A stretch of 64,000 nucleotides of DNA from Neolewinella maritima (lineage in GTDB: Bacteria > Bacteroidota > Bacteroidia > Chitinophagales > Saprospiraceae), in NCBI RefSeq assembly GCF_923081025.1, contig NZ_CAKLPZ010000002.1, forward strand, positions 62,001-126,000, written 5' to 3'. Both the position numbers and the translations under genes were made by a program. How positions within the stretch are numbered: the stretch's first letter is position 1; each line of letters opens with the position of its first letter. Of the stretch, positions 23,999-31,943 are shown piece by piece. The notes beneath the pieces are model-generated. The model searched no databases. It was given only the letters and a program-made list of their open reading frames with translations, and was not told where the DNA came from.

Positions 23999-25873
23999 AT
24001 GTCGATCAAATACATTCTCTGCGGACTTCCCGTATTTATCCTGCTGGCCTTTGCACAGATCAGCACTACCGAAGCCGACTACACCGACCTCAACAAGAAC
24101 GGCCGCATGGACCCCTACGAGGACGCTACCCGGCCCACTGAAGAGCGGGTCACCGACCTCCTCGGCCAGATGAATCTGGAGGAAAAGGCCGGGATGCTGT
24201 TCATCAACGGTACGGGGGTGAGCCTTAGCGGCGACCCCACGAGTAAGGAAGGCATCACCGGTCCGGCGGCCATGATGCCCTCCGCCCTGGAGCACCTCAC
24301 CGAGCGGCGGATGAATCACTTCAATATCTGGAGCGTACCCGCCGACCCGGCCGTGTTCGCCGCCTGGTACAATCGTGTGCAGACCGCCGCCCGGGAGACG
24401 CGGCTAGGTATTCCCGTGACCATCGCCTCCGACCCGCGCAATCACTTCAGCGAGAACATCTTCTCTATGGAGGCTACCGGCTTTACGCAGTTCTGTGAGA
24501 CGCTGGGCTTTGCCGCCCTCGGTGAGGCCGACTTTATGAAACAGGCCGCTGAGGTGATTCGCGGTGAGTACGTAGCCGTGGGCATCCGTGAGGCGCTCCA
24601 CCCCCAGGTCGACCTGGCCACCGAGCCGCGCTGGCCGCGCATCAACGGGGCCTTCGGGGAGGATGCCGAGCTGACCGCCCGCCTGGTGGTAGCCTACTTA
24701 CAGGGTATGCAGGGCGATAGCCTCAGCGCCAAGAGCGTAGCCTGCATGACCAAGCACTTTCCCGGCGGCGGGCCACAGAAAAACGGCCTGGACCCCCACT
24801 TCGAGTTCCAGGAGGGGCAGATCTACCCCGGCGACAACTTCGACTACCACCTCATCCCCTTCCGGGCAGCCATCGAGGCGGGCACGGCGGCCATGATGCC
24901 CTACTACGGCGTGCCCACCGACCAGACGGAGGAGAACGTCGCCATGGCCTACAACAAAGCCATCATCACCACCCTGCTGCGCGAAGAGATGGGCTACGAT
25001 GGGGTCGTGTGTACCGACTGGGGACTGGTCAGCGATACCCGCATGGGACCGGTCGTGTGGCCCGCCCGGGCCTGGGGCGTAGAGGACCTGAGTGAGGTAG
25101 ACCGCGTGCAGCGCATCATCGAGGCCGGCTGTGACCAGTTCGGTGGCGAGAATCGCCCGGAGCTGGTGGTGCAATTGGTAGAGGAGGGTAAGCTAAGCGA
25201 GGAGCGGATCGATGAGTCTGTACGCCGGCTGCTCCGCGTGAAGTTCGCCCTCGGGCTGTTCGACGATCCTTTCGTAGACGAAGCCGCTATAGCCGGTGTG
25301 TTTGCCGATACCGCATCGCTGCGACTGGGCCAGCTCAGCCAGCAAGCCTCCATGACACTGCTCAAAAACGAAGACGGTGCCCTGCCCCTGGCCGAGGGAA
25401 GTCTGAAGGTCTACGTCGAGAACATGGACAGCGCGGTAGTGGCCGGGTATGCGACCGTCGTAGCCACGCCCGAGGAAGCCGACTTCGCCATCATCCGGCT
25501 CAATACCCCCTGGGTACCGGTGGAAACGGATAACCCCTTCGCTAAGGGGTTTCACCACGGCGACCTCGACTTCAAGGGGGCGGAGAAGGAGCGTATTCTG
25601 GAGCTGGAACGCACCGTACCGACCATCGTGAGCCTGTACCTGGACCGGCCGGCCGTCATTCCGGAAATTGCCGGGGCCGCCAGTGCGCTGCTGTGCAACT
25701 ATGGGGCTAGCGATCGTTCGGTCTGCGAGGTAGTGTTCGGTCGGGTAGCCCCCCGGGGTAAGCTGCCCTTCGAGCTGCCGTCCAGTATGGAGGCGGTGGA
25801 GGCTCAGCTGACGGATGTGCCCCACGATAGCGAAAATGCGCTGTACGGATACGGGGAGGGCCTGACCTACTAA
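23999..25873 (+). CDS. Glycoside hydrolase family 3 beta-glucosidase-like protein
   Basis: A 624-residue secreted enzyme starting at the ATG at 23999 (MSIKYILCGLPVFILLAFAQ). The open frame upstream overlaps the previous gene and is not signal-like. The GH3 N-terminal barrel is evident from LLGQMNLEEKAGMLFINGTG, RLGIPVTIASDPRNHF, GEDAELTARLVVAYLQGMQG, VACMTKHFPGGGPQ and YDGVVCTDWGL, whose Asp340 is the expected nucleophile. The second domain includes QASMTLLKNEDGALPL and ends in LPFELPSSMEAVEAQ and YGYGEGLTY. Beta-glucosidase or related exo-glycosidase activity is likely; the linkage is not predictable. The N-terminus carries a short calcium-binding-like stretch, DLNKNGRMDPYED. Confidence 0.87.
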   Translation: MSIKYILCGLPVFILLAFAQISTTEADYTDLNKNGRMDPYEDATRPTEERVTDLLGQMNLEEKAGMLFINGTGVSLSGDPTSKEGITGPAAMMPSALEHLTERRMNHFNIWSVPADPAVFAAWYNRVQTAARETRLGIPVTIASDPRNHFSENIFSMEATGFTQFCETLGFAALGEADFMKQAAEVIRGEYVAVGIREALHPQVDLATEPRWPRINGAFGEDAELTARLVVAYLQGMQGDSLSAKSVACMTKHFPGGGPQKNGLDPHFEFQEGQIYPGDNFDYHLIPFRAAIEAGTAAMMPYYGVPTDQTEENVAMAYNKAIITTLLREEMGYDGVVCTDWGLVSDTRMGPVVWPARAWGVEDLSEVDRVQRIIEAGCDQFGGENRPELVVQLVEEGKLSEERIDESVRRLLRVKFALGLFDDPFVDEAAIAGVFADTASLRLGQLSQQASMTLLKNEDGALPLAEGSLKVYVENMDSAVVAGYATVVATPEEADFAIIRLNTPWVPVETDNPFAKGFHHGDLDFKGAEKERILELERTVPTIVSLYLDRPAVIPEIAGAASALLCNYGASDRSVCEVVFGRVAPRGKLPFELPSSMEAVEAQLTDVPHDSENALYGYGEGLTY

Positions 25874-26022
25874 TACCCTACTTATTCAACCAGATCAACG
25901 CACTGCAGACCAAGATACCGGCGCGCTGTAGTCAGCTGACCGCTAAGCAGAACCGTTTGTAGCCCGATGCGTTGGGCCAGGGCGGGCTATCGCCTAATCA
26001 ACTACCGCCAGTAATCAACCGT

Positions 26023-26400
26023 ATGGACTACCTCATCATCGCCCTGCAGCTCATTGTAGGACTTAGCATACTGAACGTCTGGCTCGTACAGCCTAAAAAG
26101 AACACCAAGTGGCGGGGCGGGAACGCAACGACCATATTTGAAGAGTTCGAGGCCTACGGACTGCCGATCTGGTCGGTTTACGTTGTCGGTATCATTAAAG
26201 TAGTGTTGGCGGTAGGGCTGATCGTAGCCATCTGGGTACCTGGCCTGCGGTACTACGCCGCGCTCGGACTGGCTGCCATGCTGGCCGGCTCGGTACTGAT
26301 GCACCTGAAGATCAGCGACCCGCTGTACAAATCCTTCCCGGCGGCACTATTTCTGCTGCTCTGCCTGGTCATCGCCTTCGTACCCGGCGCTTCGCTATAG
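26023..26400 (+). CDS. DoxX-like small membrane protein (A)
   Basis: A 125-residue protein from the ATG at 26023 (MDYLIIALQLIVGLSILNVW) with four predicted hydrophobic helices: residues ~3-22, 49-70, 75-92 and 104-121. A motif-poor loop with KKNTKWRGGNATTI lies after the first helix. It fits the DoxX-like (DoxX_2) family of four-helix membrane proteins, whose biochemical role is poorly defined. It is convergent with protein B, their ends overlapping by 6 bp. Upstream of the start is about 150 bp with no gene. Confidence 0.68.
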   Translation: MDYLIIALQLIVGLSILNVWLVQPKKNTKWRGGNATTIFEEFEAYGLPIWSVYVVGIIKVVLAVGLIVAIWVPGLRYYAALGLAAMLAGSVLMHLKISDPLYKSFPAALFLLLCLVIAFVPGASL

Positions 26401-26742
26401 TTGCTGACCGTAGTGCACTGCGAGGTATAGGTTGAGCAGGGCGTAGAACAGCGCGGGCATGGACTGCAGCAGGGTATCCCGAATGTACCGGCGCACTCCG
26501 AAACCGTAGGCCATCATCAGGGTCAGGCCAGTGGCGGCGGCCGTTGCCAGGGGAGGAGATAGATAATAGCCGGCGATCAGTCCGACGCCACCCAGTACCT
26601 GGAGATAGCCGACTAGGGGGCGCTGACGGGCGTAGCCATAGCGGACGAACTCCTGCTTCATGTAGGCTGAGGTATGGCAAGCGATGCCGAACGCTATAAA
26701 AGAGACCCCCGAGAAAAAAGTGGCCAGGGTTGGAAGCTCCAT
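26395..26742 (-). CDS. DoxX-like small membrane protein (B)
   Basis: A 115-residue four-helix membrane protein: LATFFSGVSFIAFGIAC, PLVGYLQVLGGVGLIAGYYL, LATAAATGLTLMMAYGFGV and MPALFYALLNLYLAVHYG. The loop after the first helix has YMKQEFVRYGYARQRPLVGY, resembling the FxRYGxxxxR region of DoxX-like proteins. Its stop overlaps the stop of protein A (26395-26400), and its start is 62 bp from the divergent start of protein C. The three related small membrane genes therefore form one packed unit. Confidence 0.68.
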   Translation of the reverse strand: MELPTLATFFSGVSFIAFGIACHTSAYMKQEFVRYGYARQRPLVGYLQVLGGVGLIAGYYLSPPLATAAATGLTLMMAYGFGVRRYIRDTLLQSMPALFYALLNLYLAVHYGQQL

Positions 26743-26804
26743 AGGGAAAGATTCAGGAGCTCAGTTATCCTGTGCTTCCCCGCTCTAATCAAAATAGTAT
26801 CACA

Positions 26805-27182
26805 ATGGTTGCCCTACACGAAAACAACATCGGTCGTACTCAGCGCTGGCTAGGCTACACACTCTCCCTACTGCCGTCGCTGGGGGTACTTGTTTCGGGC
26901 ATCACCAAATTCTTCCCGGCCGGCGATATTCACCTCCTACTGCAAACGCTGGGCCTGGCCGATCACGCGGTCGTCATCGGTCTGGTAGAGATAGCCGTTG
27001 TCGTCCTCTACTGGATACCCCGTACCTGCAACATCGGTTTTTTCCTCTTCTGCTCCTACGTCGGTGGCATCCTGGTGGGAGAGCTCGTCCTGGGCGACGT
27101 ACCACTGCCGGCCCTTGCGATCGGTGCGATGATCTATGTAGGAACGCTGCTCCGCAAGCCGTCCTTGTTGGGGTGGAAGTAA
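26805..27182 (+). CDS. DoxX-like small membrane protein (C)
   Basis: A 125-residue membrane protein from the ATG at 26805 (MVALHENNIGRTQRWLGYTL). Four helices: LGYTLSLLPSLGVLVSGI, HAVVIGLVEIAVVVLYWI, IGFFLFCSYVGGILVGELV and LPALAIGAMIYVGTLL. The FPAGDIHLLLQTLG stretch between helices 1 and 2 and the overall pattern fit the DoxX_2 family. It ends 36 bp before hisH on the same strand, but the promoter-like TACCTTTG at 27205 suggests hisH has its own transcript. No substrate can be proposed. Confidence 0.68.
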   Translation: MVALHENNIGRTQRWLGYTLSLLPSLGVLVSGITKFFPAGDIHLLLQTLGLADHAVVIGLVEIAVVVLYWIPRTCNIGFFLFCSYVGGILVGELVLGDVPLPALAIGAMIYVGTLLRKPSLLGWK

Positions 27183-27204
27183 ACCCGCACCCGCGTCCCC
27201 GCCC

Positions 27205-27212
27205 TACCTTTG
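27205..27212 (+). promoter_or_regulatory. Candidate -7 element TACCTTTG upstream of hisH
   Basis: TACCTTTG matches TAnnTTTG exactly and ends 6 nt before the ATG at 27219, predicting a leaderless or almost leaderless hisH mRNA. Confidence 0.5.
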
Positions 27213-27218
27213 CCCCCC

Positions 27219-27809
27219 ATGGTAGCCATCATCAACTACAACGCCGGCAATATCCGCTCGGTCCTCTACGCCCTCGAACGCATCGGGGTGGCCCACGAGC
27301 TTACGGCCGACCACGCTAAAATTCGTGCGGCGGACAAGGTAATTTTTCCCGGTGTTGGGGCGGCGGCCTCCACCATGGCGCACCTGAACCAGACGGGACT
27401 GAGTGAGGTGATCCGCTCGCTCACCCAGCCGGTGTTCGGCGTATGTGTGGGGATGCAGCTGCTGTGCAGCCACAGTGAGGAGGGCGACGTACCCTGTTTG
27501 GGCGTGTTCCCGGAGCGCGTCCGGCAGTTTCGTCCGGTGACGGGGGAGAAGGTGCCGCACATGGGCTGGAACGACGTGCAGCTGCGGCCAGACCACAACT
27601 GGGTCAGCCCCGAAGTAGACGGTAGCTACTGCTACTACGTGCACAGCTATTACGTGGAGGCGGGGCCGGATACGGTAGCCACTACCACCTACTGCGGCAC
27701 CGATTTTGCCGCCATGATGCAGCGCGATAACTTCTACGCCGCCCAATTCCACCCCGAGAAGTCGGCGCAGGTGGGAGAGCGGATCATCCGCGACTTTCTG
27801 GCGGTCTAA
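27219..27809 (+). CDS. hisH: Imidazole glycerol phosphate synthase glutaminase subunit
   Basis: A 196-residue class-I glutamine amidotransferase starting MVAIINYNAGNIRSVLYALE, the typical HisH N-terminus. PGVGAAASTM carries the oxyanion-strand glycine motif, Cys76 in FGVCVGMQLL is the nucleophile, and FHPEKS supplies the His-Glu pair. HisH hands ammonia to HisF to make the imidazole ring of histidine and AICAR. No other his gene is in the window, so it is detached from the usual his operon order; a HisH homologue in a surface-sugar pathway is an alternative. Its stop overlaps the convergent DUF5686 gene by 4 bp. Confidence 0.88.
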   Translation: MVAIINYNAGNIRSVLYALERIGVAHELTADHAKIRAADKVIFPGVGAAASTMAHLNQTGLSEVIRSLTQPVFGVCVGMQLLCSHSEEGDVPCLGVFPERVRQFRPVTGEKVPHMGWNDVQLRPDHNWVSPEVDGSYCYYVHSYYVEAGPDTVATTTYCGTDFAAMMQRDNFYAAQFHPEKSAQVGERIIRDFLAV

Positions 27810-30433
27810 AAGTCCGTGATCTCGGTATCCTCACTGTCCTCGCTACCGAAGCTGGTAGTGAAGCTCAGCCGGACGCCGAAGTCCTCGTAGCCCCCGTCGC
27901 GGAAGCTGGTCACGAACTCCAGGCGGAACACCCGCAAGATGTTGTCCAGGGAGTAGCCCAGCTCGGTGTAGTGATCGGAGGTGGGGGTGTAGAGGTAATT
28001 GACGAACAGGTCCTCCTTGAGCCCGATCAGGTGCAGCTTGCGGATGTTGGTCAGCAGTAGCTTGCGGAACTGGTAGTGGATGTAGGCCTCGCCGTATTCC
28101 TCCCCCGTACTATTGAGATAATAGGGTAATAGGCGGTAGCTGCCGATGGGATCGAGGCGGGTCAGTAGGATCTCGGAAGTCGCGAAGTGCTTGAAGTCAG
28201 GGAAGTCGACGTAGGTATTGCTCAGGTAGGCACCGGCGCGCAGCAGCAGGTTCACGTCGCCCTTGCGGCCAGCCTCGAAGCGGTGGCGGTAGCTGCCCTC
28301 GATCCGCGTGAAGTCGGACGTGCTGTTGCCGATGGAGGGCAGCCCCACCTGTACCCCCAGCCCGAGTACGGGGGCGGAGCCGTCGATGACCCGCTTCTTG
28401 CCGTTGCGGATGTAGTATTTGAGTCCGGGTCGGTAGGCCGCCAGGATCTCCACCAGGGCCGCGTTCTGCACGTCGTCGACTACGCCGCGCTCGGCGTTCA
28501 CCGGGGCGTTGGGGGCGTAGGCGAACTCGTCCGGCCCACCCCAGCGGTGATTGGTCTGGTTGGTGACCGCGCGGCGGTCTTCGTAGGTCAGGGTGCCGCT
28601 GAGCTTGAAGGCGTCGCTGAAGCGCTTGCGGTAACCTGCGGTCGCGTAGGCACGCTCGTACAGGCGGATGTAGTTATCCCCCCAAATTAGGCTGGTGAAG
28701 CTGTTGAGGATAGGGTCGATGGCCGGGCTGTCGTCGAACTGCCGCAGGTAGCGCCCCCCGCGCAGGTAGTAGCGGCCCTTAGTCTGGTCGTTGGTCCAGT
28801 TGCTGTACCCTACTTCCCAGCTGGCGCGTTTCCAGGCGAAGCCGTAGCGGGCGCGCAGACTGAGCTCACCGAATTTCTGCTGGTAGGAGCTGGTGTCTTC
28901 CTGCACTTCTCGCCGGAGCGATTTGGTGAACCGCGTACCCACGGCATAGCCTTCCACCGGGTTGAACTGCGAGTCGGGATCTACGTCGAAGCGCAGCCAG
29001 CGGGGCAGCGGTTTGCGCTTCTTCTTTTTGCTGCTGCTACTGGTCTCTTCCCCACGGGCCTCGGCGATGGAGTCGAGTCGTGCGACCTGCGCTACGCTGT
29101 CCTGGTAGCGGTAACCACTGATCTCCTCTGCCGTCAGGGGGATGGGCCGGATGGCCTCCCAGGCGGCGGAGTCGCGGATCATCTGTACGCTGTCGTCGAT
29201 GAAGGTATAGTTACCGACCACCTCGGGCTCGCCGGTGGCTTCGCGCTCCTCCGCTTCGTAAGATTTCATCAGCTTGCGCAGCTCCTTACGGGTAAGTTCG
29301 CCGCCCTCCTCCAGGGTATTTTCGTAGCCACTCGCCCTGTTCTCCCGGCGGGTCGCCGCGGCGGCTTCCGGCTGGGTCTTCTCGTCGATCACCTCTACGT
29401 AACCGCCGAGGTCAGGATTCAGCGTGATGGTGTAGTTGCTGGCCGAGGCGATGTAGCTGGCGCTGATCTTTATACCTATGATTCCCCCGAAGCCTTCGAT
29501 CACGGTGGTGGTGGGCAGCCAGATCCGGGGGGCTACCTCATTGTAGTTGATCTTGATGTCGATGGTGAAGCCCATCCGGTAGGTGCGCAGGTCGAGGCTG
29601 TGGAGCGACCAGTCGTCCTGCACGATGTACACATAGCCTTCGAACACATCCTCGCCGGGGCTGCGGGGGATCACCCGGATCTTGTTGATCAGCTTGCCCT
29701 GATCCACGAACACCCCCTCGTGGGCGAATTTGTAGTAGGCAAAGCTGCGGGGCGAGAGCGGACTCACTACCTCGGCCACCTCGGGCTGGTAGAAGGAGGA
29801 GAACACGTAGCCACTGACCGAGAAGTTTTCCTCGCCCACGGCGTAACGGCTAATTATCTCTTCCCGAAAGGTATTGGGCCGGGTGTAGGTGATCTTGCTG
29901 GTCGTCTCGCTGGTGAAGCTCTTGCCGATGATCTCGGTGATCTCCTCCCGGTCTTCCTTCGGCGCGAGTTTCTGAAACAGCTTGGGGATCTTGTCCACTT
30001 TGCCCTTGCCCTTCAGGTAGACGTCGGCCGAGTAGCTATTGAGCTGGTTGCGGTGAAAATCGGCCTTGGCAATCGCCCGGCGGATCACGCTGTAGCTCAG
30101 GTCCTCGTCTCCGCTGATCACCTCGACCTGCTGCAGGTCCAGGGCCTCGGGACGGAGCTGCACATCGAGCGAGCCGCGGCGGCTGCTCACCTGCACGACT
30201 TGCGTCTGGTACCCGAGAAATTGAAAGATGACCGTATTATCCCCCGCCCGTAGCGGCAGTTCGTAGCGTCCCTCGATGTTGGTGGTCGCTCCCGTACCCG
30301 TCTGCTGCACGTAAATGGAGGCGTAGGGGAGTACTTCTCCGGTCGACTCGTCCGTCACGCGGCCGGTCAGTACCTGAGCAGTGGCGCTGGCGCCGGTGAC
30401 GCACACACAAAGAAGGAGGAAGAAACGGATCAT
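27806..30433 (-). CDS. DUF5686 outer-membrane protein with carboxypeptidase-like regulatory domain
   Basis: An 875-residue protein from the ATG at 30433 (MIRFFLLLCVCVTGASATAQ). The preceding 16 codons of open frame are not signal-like. A carboxypeptidase-regulatory-like beta-sandwich follows (VLTGRVTDESTGEVLPYASI, NTVIFQFLGYQTQVV). The long DUF5686 region begins SVIRRAIAKADFHRNQLNSY and includes a Lys/Ser-rich linker (EETSSSSKKKKRKPLPRWLR). The C-terminal half is rich in beta strands (GYRKRFSDAFKLSGTLTYED, GYSLDNILRVFRLEFVTSF) ending DFGVRLSFTTSF. It is likely an outer-membrane barrel with a periplasmic module, conserved in Bacteroidota and of unknown function. The stop overlaps the hisH stop. 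Confidence 0.82.
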   Translation of the reverse strand: MIRFFLLLCVCVTGASATAQVLTGRVTDESTGEVLPYASIYVQQTGTGATTNIEGRYELPLRAGDNTVIFQFLGYQTQVVQVSSRRGSLDVQLRPEALDLQQVEVISGDEDLSYSVIRRAIAKADFHRNQLNSYSADVYLKGKGKVDKIPKLFQKLAPKEDREEITEIIGKSFTSETTSKITYTRPNTFREEIISRYAVGEENFSVSGYVFSSFYQPEVAEVVSPLSPRSFAYYKFAHEGVFVDQGKLINKIRVIPRSPGEDVFEGYVYIVQDDWSLHSLDLRTYRMGFTIDIKINYNEVAPRIWLPTTTVIEGFGGIIGIKISASYIASASNYTITLNPDLGGYVEVIDEKTQPEAAAATRRENRASGYENTLEEGGELTRKELRKLMKSYEAEEREATGEPEVVGNYTFIDDSVQMIRDSAAWEAIRPIPLTAEEISGYRYQDSVAQVARLDSIAEARGEETSSSSKKKKRKPLPRWLRFDVDPDSQFNPVEGYAVGTRFTKSLRREVQEDTSSYQQKFGELSLRARYGFAWKRASWEVGYSNWTNDQTKGRYYLRGGRYLRQFDDSPAIDPILNSFTSLIWGDNYIRLYERAYATAGYRKRFSDAFKLSGTLTYEDRRAVTNQTNHRWGGPDEFAYAPNAPVNAERGVVDDVQNAALVEILAAYRPGLKYYIRNGKKRVIDGSAPVLGLGVQVGLPSIGNSTSDFTRIEGSYRHRFEAGRKGDVNLLLRAGAYLSNTYVDFPDFKHFATSEILLTRLDPIGSYRLLPYYLNSTGEEYGEAYIHYQFRKLLLTNIRKLHLIGLKEDLFVNYLYTPTSDHYTELGYSLDNILRVFRLEFVTSFRDGGYEDFGVRLSFTTSFGSEDSEDTEITDF

Positions 30434-30537
30434 GGCTGCTGAATTGCTACCCGACGAATGTAGGCCATGCCCGCGGCTCATCCGCCCCCTTTAGAAGTAC
30501 GTAGGGGTATAGCGGACCAATCCCCCCCAAAAGAGGC

Positions 30538-30573
30538 GTGGCCCACCAACTCATGAGGAGCATAGTGGGCCAC
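30538..30573. repeat. Inverted repeat GTGGCCCAC / GTGGGCCAC
   Basis: GTGGCCCAC (30538-30546) and GTGGGCCAC (30565-30573) form a 9-bp stem with an 18-nt loop containing CTCATGAG. It lies between the downstream end of the amidohydrolase gene and the DUF5686 start, both on the minus strand. It may act as a terminator for the amidohydrolase operon, though no strong T-run follows in either direction. The same arm sequence recurs after nusA. Confidence 0.5.
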
Positions 30574-30605
30574 TAACCTAAACGTGCTGGGAAAATGGTA
30601 GATGC

Positions 30606-31898
30606 TTACCGGCTCTGCCGGCTATATTTTTCACTGAACTTGCGGTAGAGTTCGGCCTGCTTGTTATCCAGGTCGATATCCCTACCGTCGATGTACGCTT
30701 TTTCCACAATACTGTGGCGCATATCCAGCAAATCGCCATCGACAATCACAAAGGTAGCGCTTTTTCCCGTGGAAATGCTACCATAATTCGCATCGATGCC
30801 CACGATGCGCGCCGCCGCCAGGGTCACCGCCTCCACGGCCTTTTCGTAGGGCAGACCGAAGGCCACCGCCTGTCCGGCCACGAAGGGCAGGTTGCGCTGC
30901 TGCCAGTAGCCCTCGTGGCTGATCGCGAAGTCGACCCCCGCCTCCGCCAGCAGGGCCGGGTTGCGGTAGGGCTGATCGATGGGCTCGTCCTGCGCCGCCG
31001 GCAGCGCCTGGGTACTGCCCAGGATCACGGGCACATCCTCTCGCTTCAGGAAGTCAGCCACCAGGTGCGCCTGGTACCCGCCCACGATGACGGGATTAGC
31101 GCCCATCCGCTTCAGTAGCAGTACGCCCGACTGGATGTTGCGCGCCTCGTCCGCGTGCAGGTAAGCATTCGCCGTACCGCTGACCGCCTCACAGAAGGCT
31201 TCCAGCTTGAGCAGGCGGTTGCCGCCGTCCCCCTCGGCGCGGCCACAGTAACCGACGGCTTGCTCCAGGAAGGATTCCAGCTCGCGGACCTGCTCGGCGT
31301 AGTCTTCATTGGCCTTGAGCTCGCCCGTCTGCCAGTTGTAGGAGTTGCGGTTGGGCCAGTTGATGTGCACCCCGTCGTCAGCGCGCACGGCGGCATCCTC
31401 GAAGTTCCAGCCGTCCAGTTGCATGATGGCGCTGCGGCCGCCCACCAGCGTTCCTTCCGGACTGGCCTGGGCCAGCAGTACGCCCCGGCTGCGCACGGTG
31501 GGGATGACCTGCGAGTCCGTATTGAAGGCGATCAGCGCCCGGGCATTGGGGTTGAAGCTGCCGACTTCGCGCTGGTCGTTGGTAGCGCGCACCGCACCGA
31601 TCTCCGTGAGGCCGAGCTGGCTGTTGAGGGCGATCAGGCCGGGATAGATATCCTTGCCGTTGGCATCCACGCGGTCGTAGCCGTCGGGCAGGGGCAGATC
31701 GTTACCGACCGCCTCGATGCGTCCGTCGCTGATCAGCAGGGTAGCGTTTTCGATCACCGTGCCGTCGCCCACGTGCACCGTAGCGCCCGTGATGGCCAGC
31801 GGACTAGCCTGTACCGGGGCCGGCGTCGGGTTCTGGGCGCGCACGCAGGTGCAAAAGAATAGGAGCAGCAGCGGGGTAAGTAAATAGCGAAGTGACAT
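30606..31898 (-). CDS. Amidohydrolase-like secreted protein lacking the first metal motif
   Basis: A 430-residue protein from the ATG at 31898 (MSLRYLLTPLLLLFFCTCVRAQ), so exported. It has the amidohydrolase composite fold: PLAITGATVHVGDGTVIENA at the N-terminus and VTLAAARIVGIDANYGSIST with KSATFVIVDGDLLDM at the C-terminus. The usual HxH metal motif after the first sandwich (PGLIDxHxH) is replaced by YPGLIALNSQLGL. The 45 bp to the upstream 990-residue paralogue and the same strand indicate an operon. It is probably non-hydrolytic or uses other ligands. Similar paired proteins are common in Bacteroidota and often labelled imidazolonepropionase-like. Confidence 0.8.
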   Translation of the reverse strand: MSLRYLLTPLLLLFFCTCVRAQNPTPAPVQASPLAITGATVHVGDGTVIENATLLISDGRIEAVGNDLPLPDGYDRVDANGKDIYPGLIALNSQLGLTEIGAVRATNDQREVGSFNPNARALIAFNTDSQVIPTVRSRGVLLAQASPEGTLVGGRSAIMQLDGWNFEDAAVRADDGVHINWPNRNSYNWQTGELKANEDYAEQVRELESFLEQAVGYCGRAEGDGGNRLLKLEAFCEAVSGTANAYLHADEARNIQSGVLLLKRMGANPVIVGGYQAHLVADFLKREDVPVILGSTQALPAAQDEPIDQPYRNPALLAEAGVDFAISHEGYWQQRNLPFVAGQAVAFGLPYEKAVEAVTLAAARIVGIDANYGSISTGKSATFVIVDGDLLDMRHSIVEKAYIDGRDIDLDNKQAELYRKFSEKYSRQSR

Positions 31899-31943
31899 GG
31901 TATATAGGTCGAGGCGTTGCACGCCGGATGTTAGGGACTGGTG

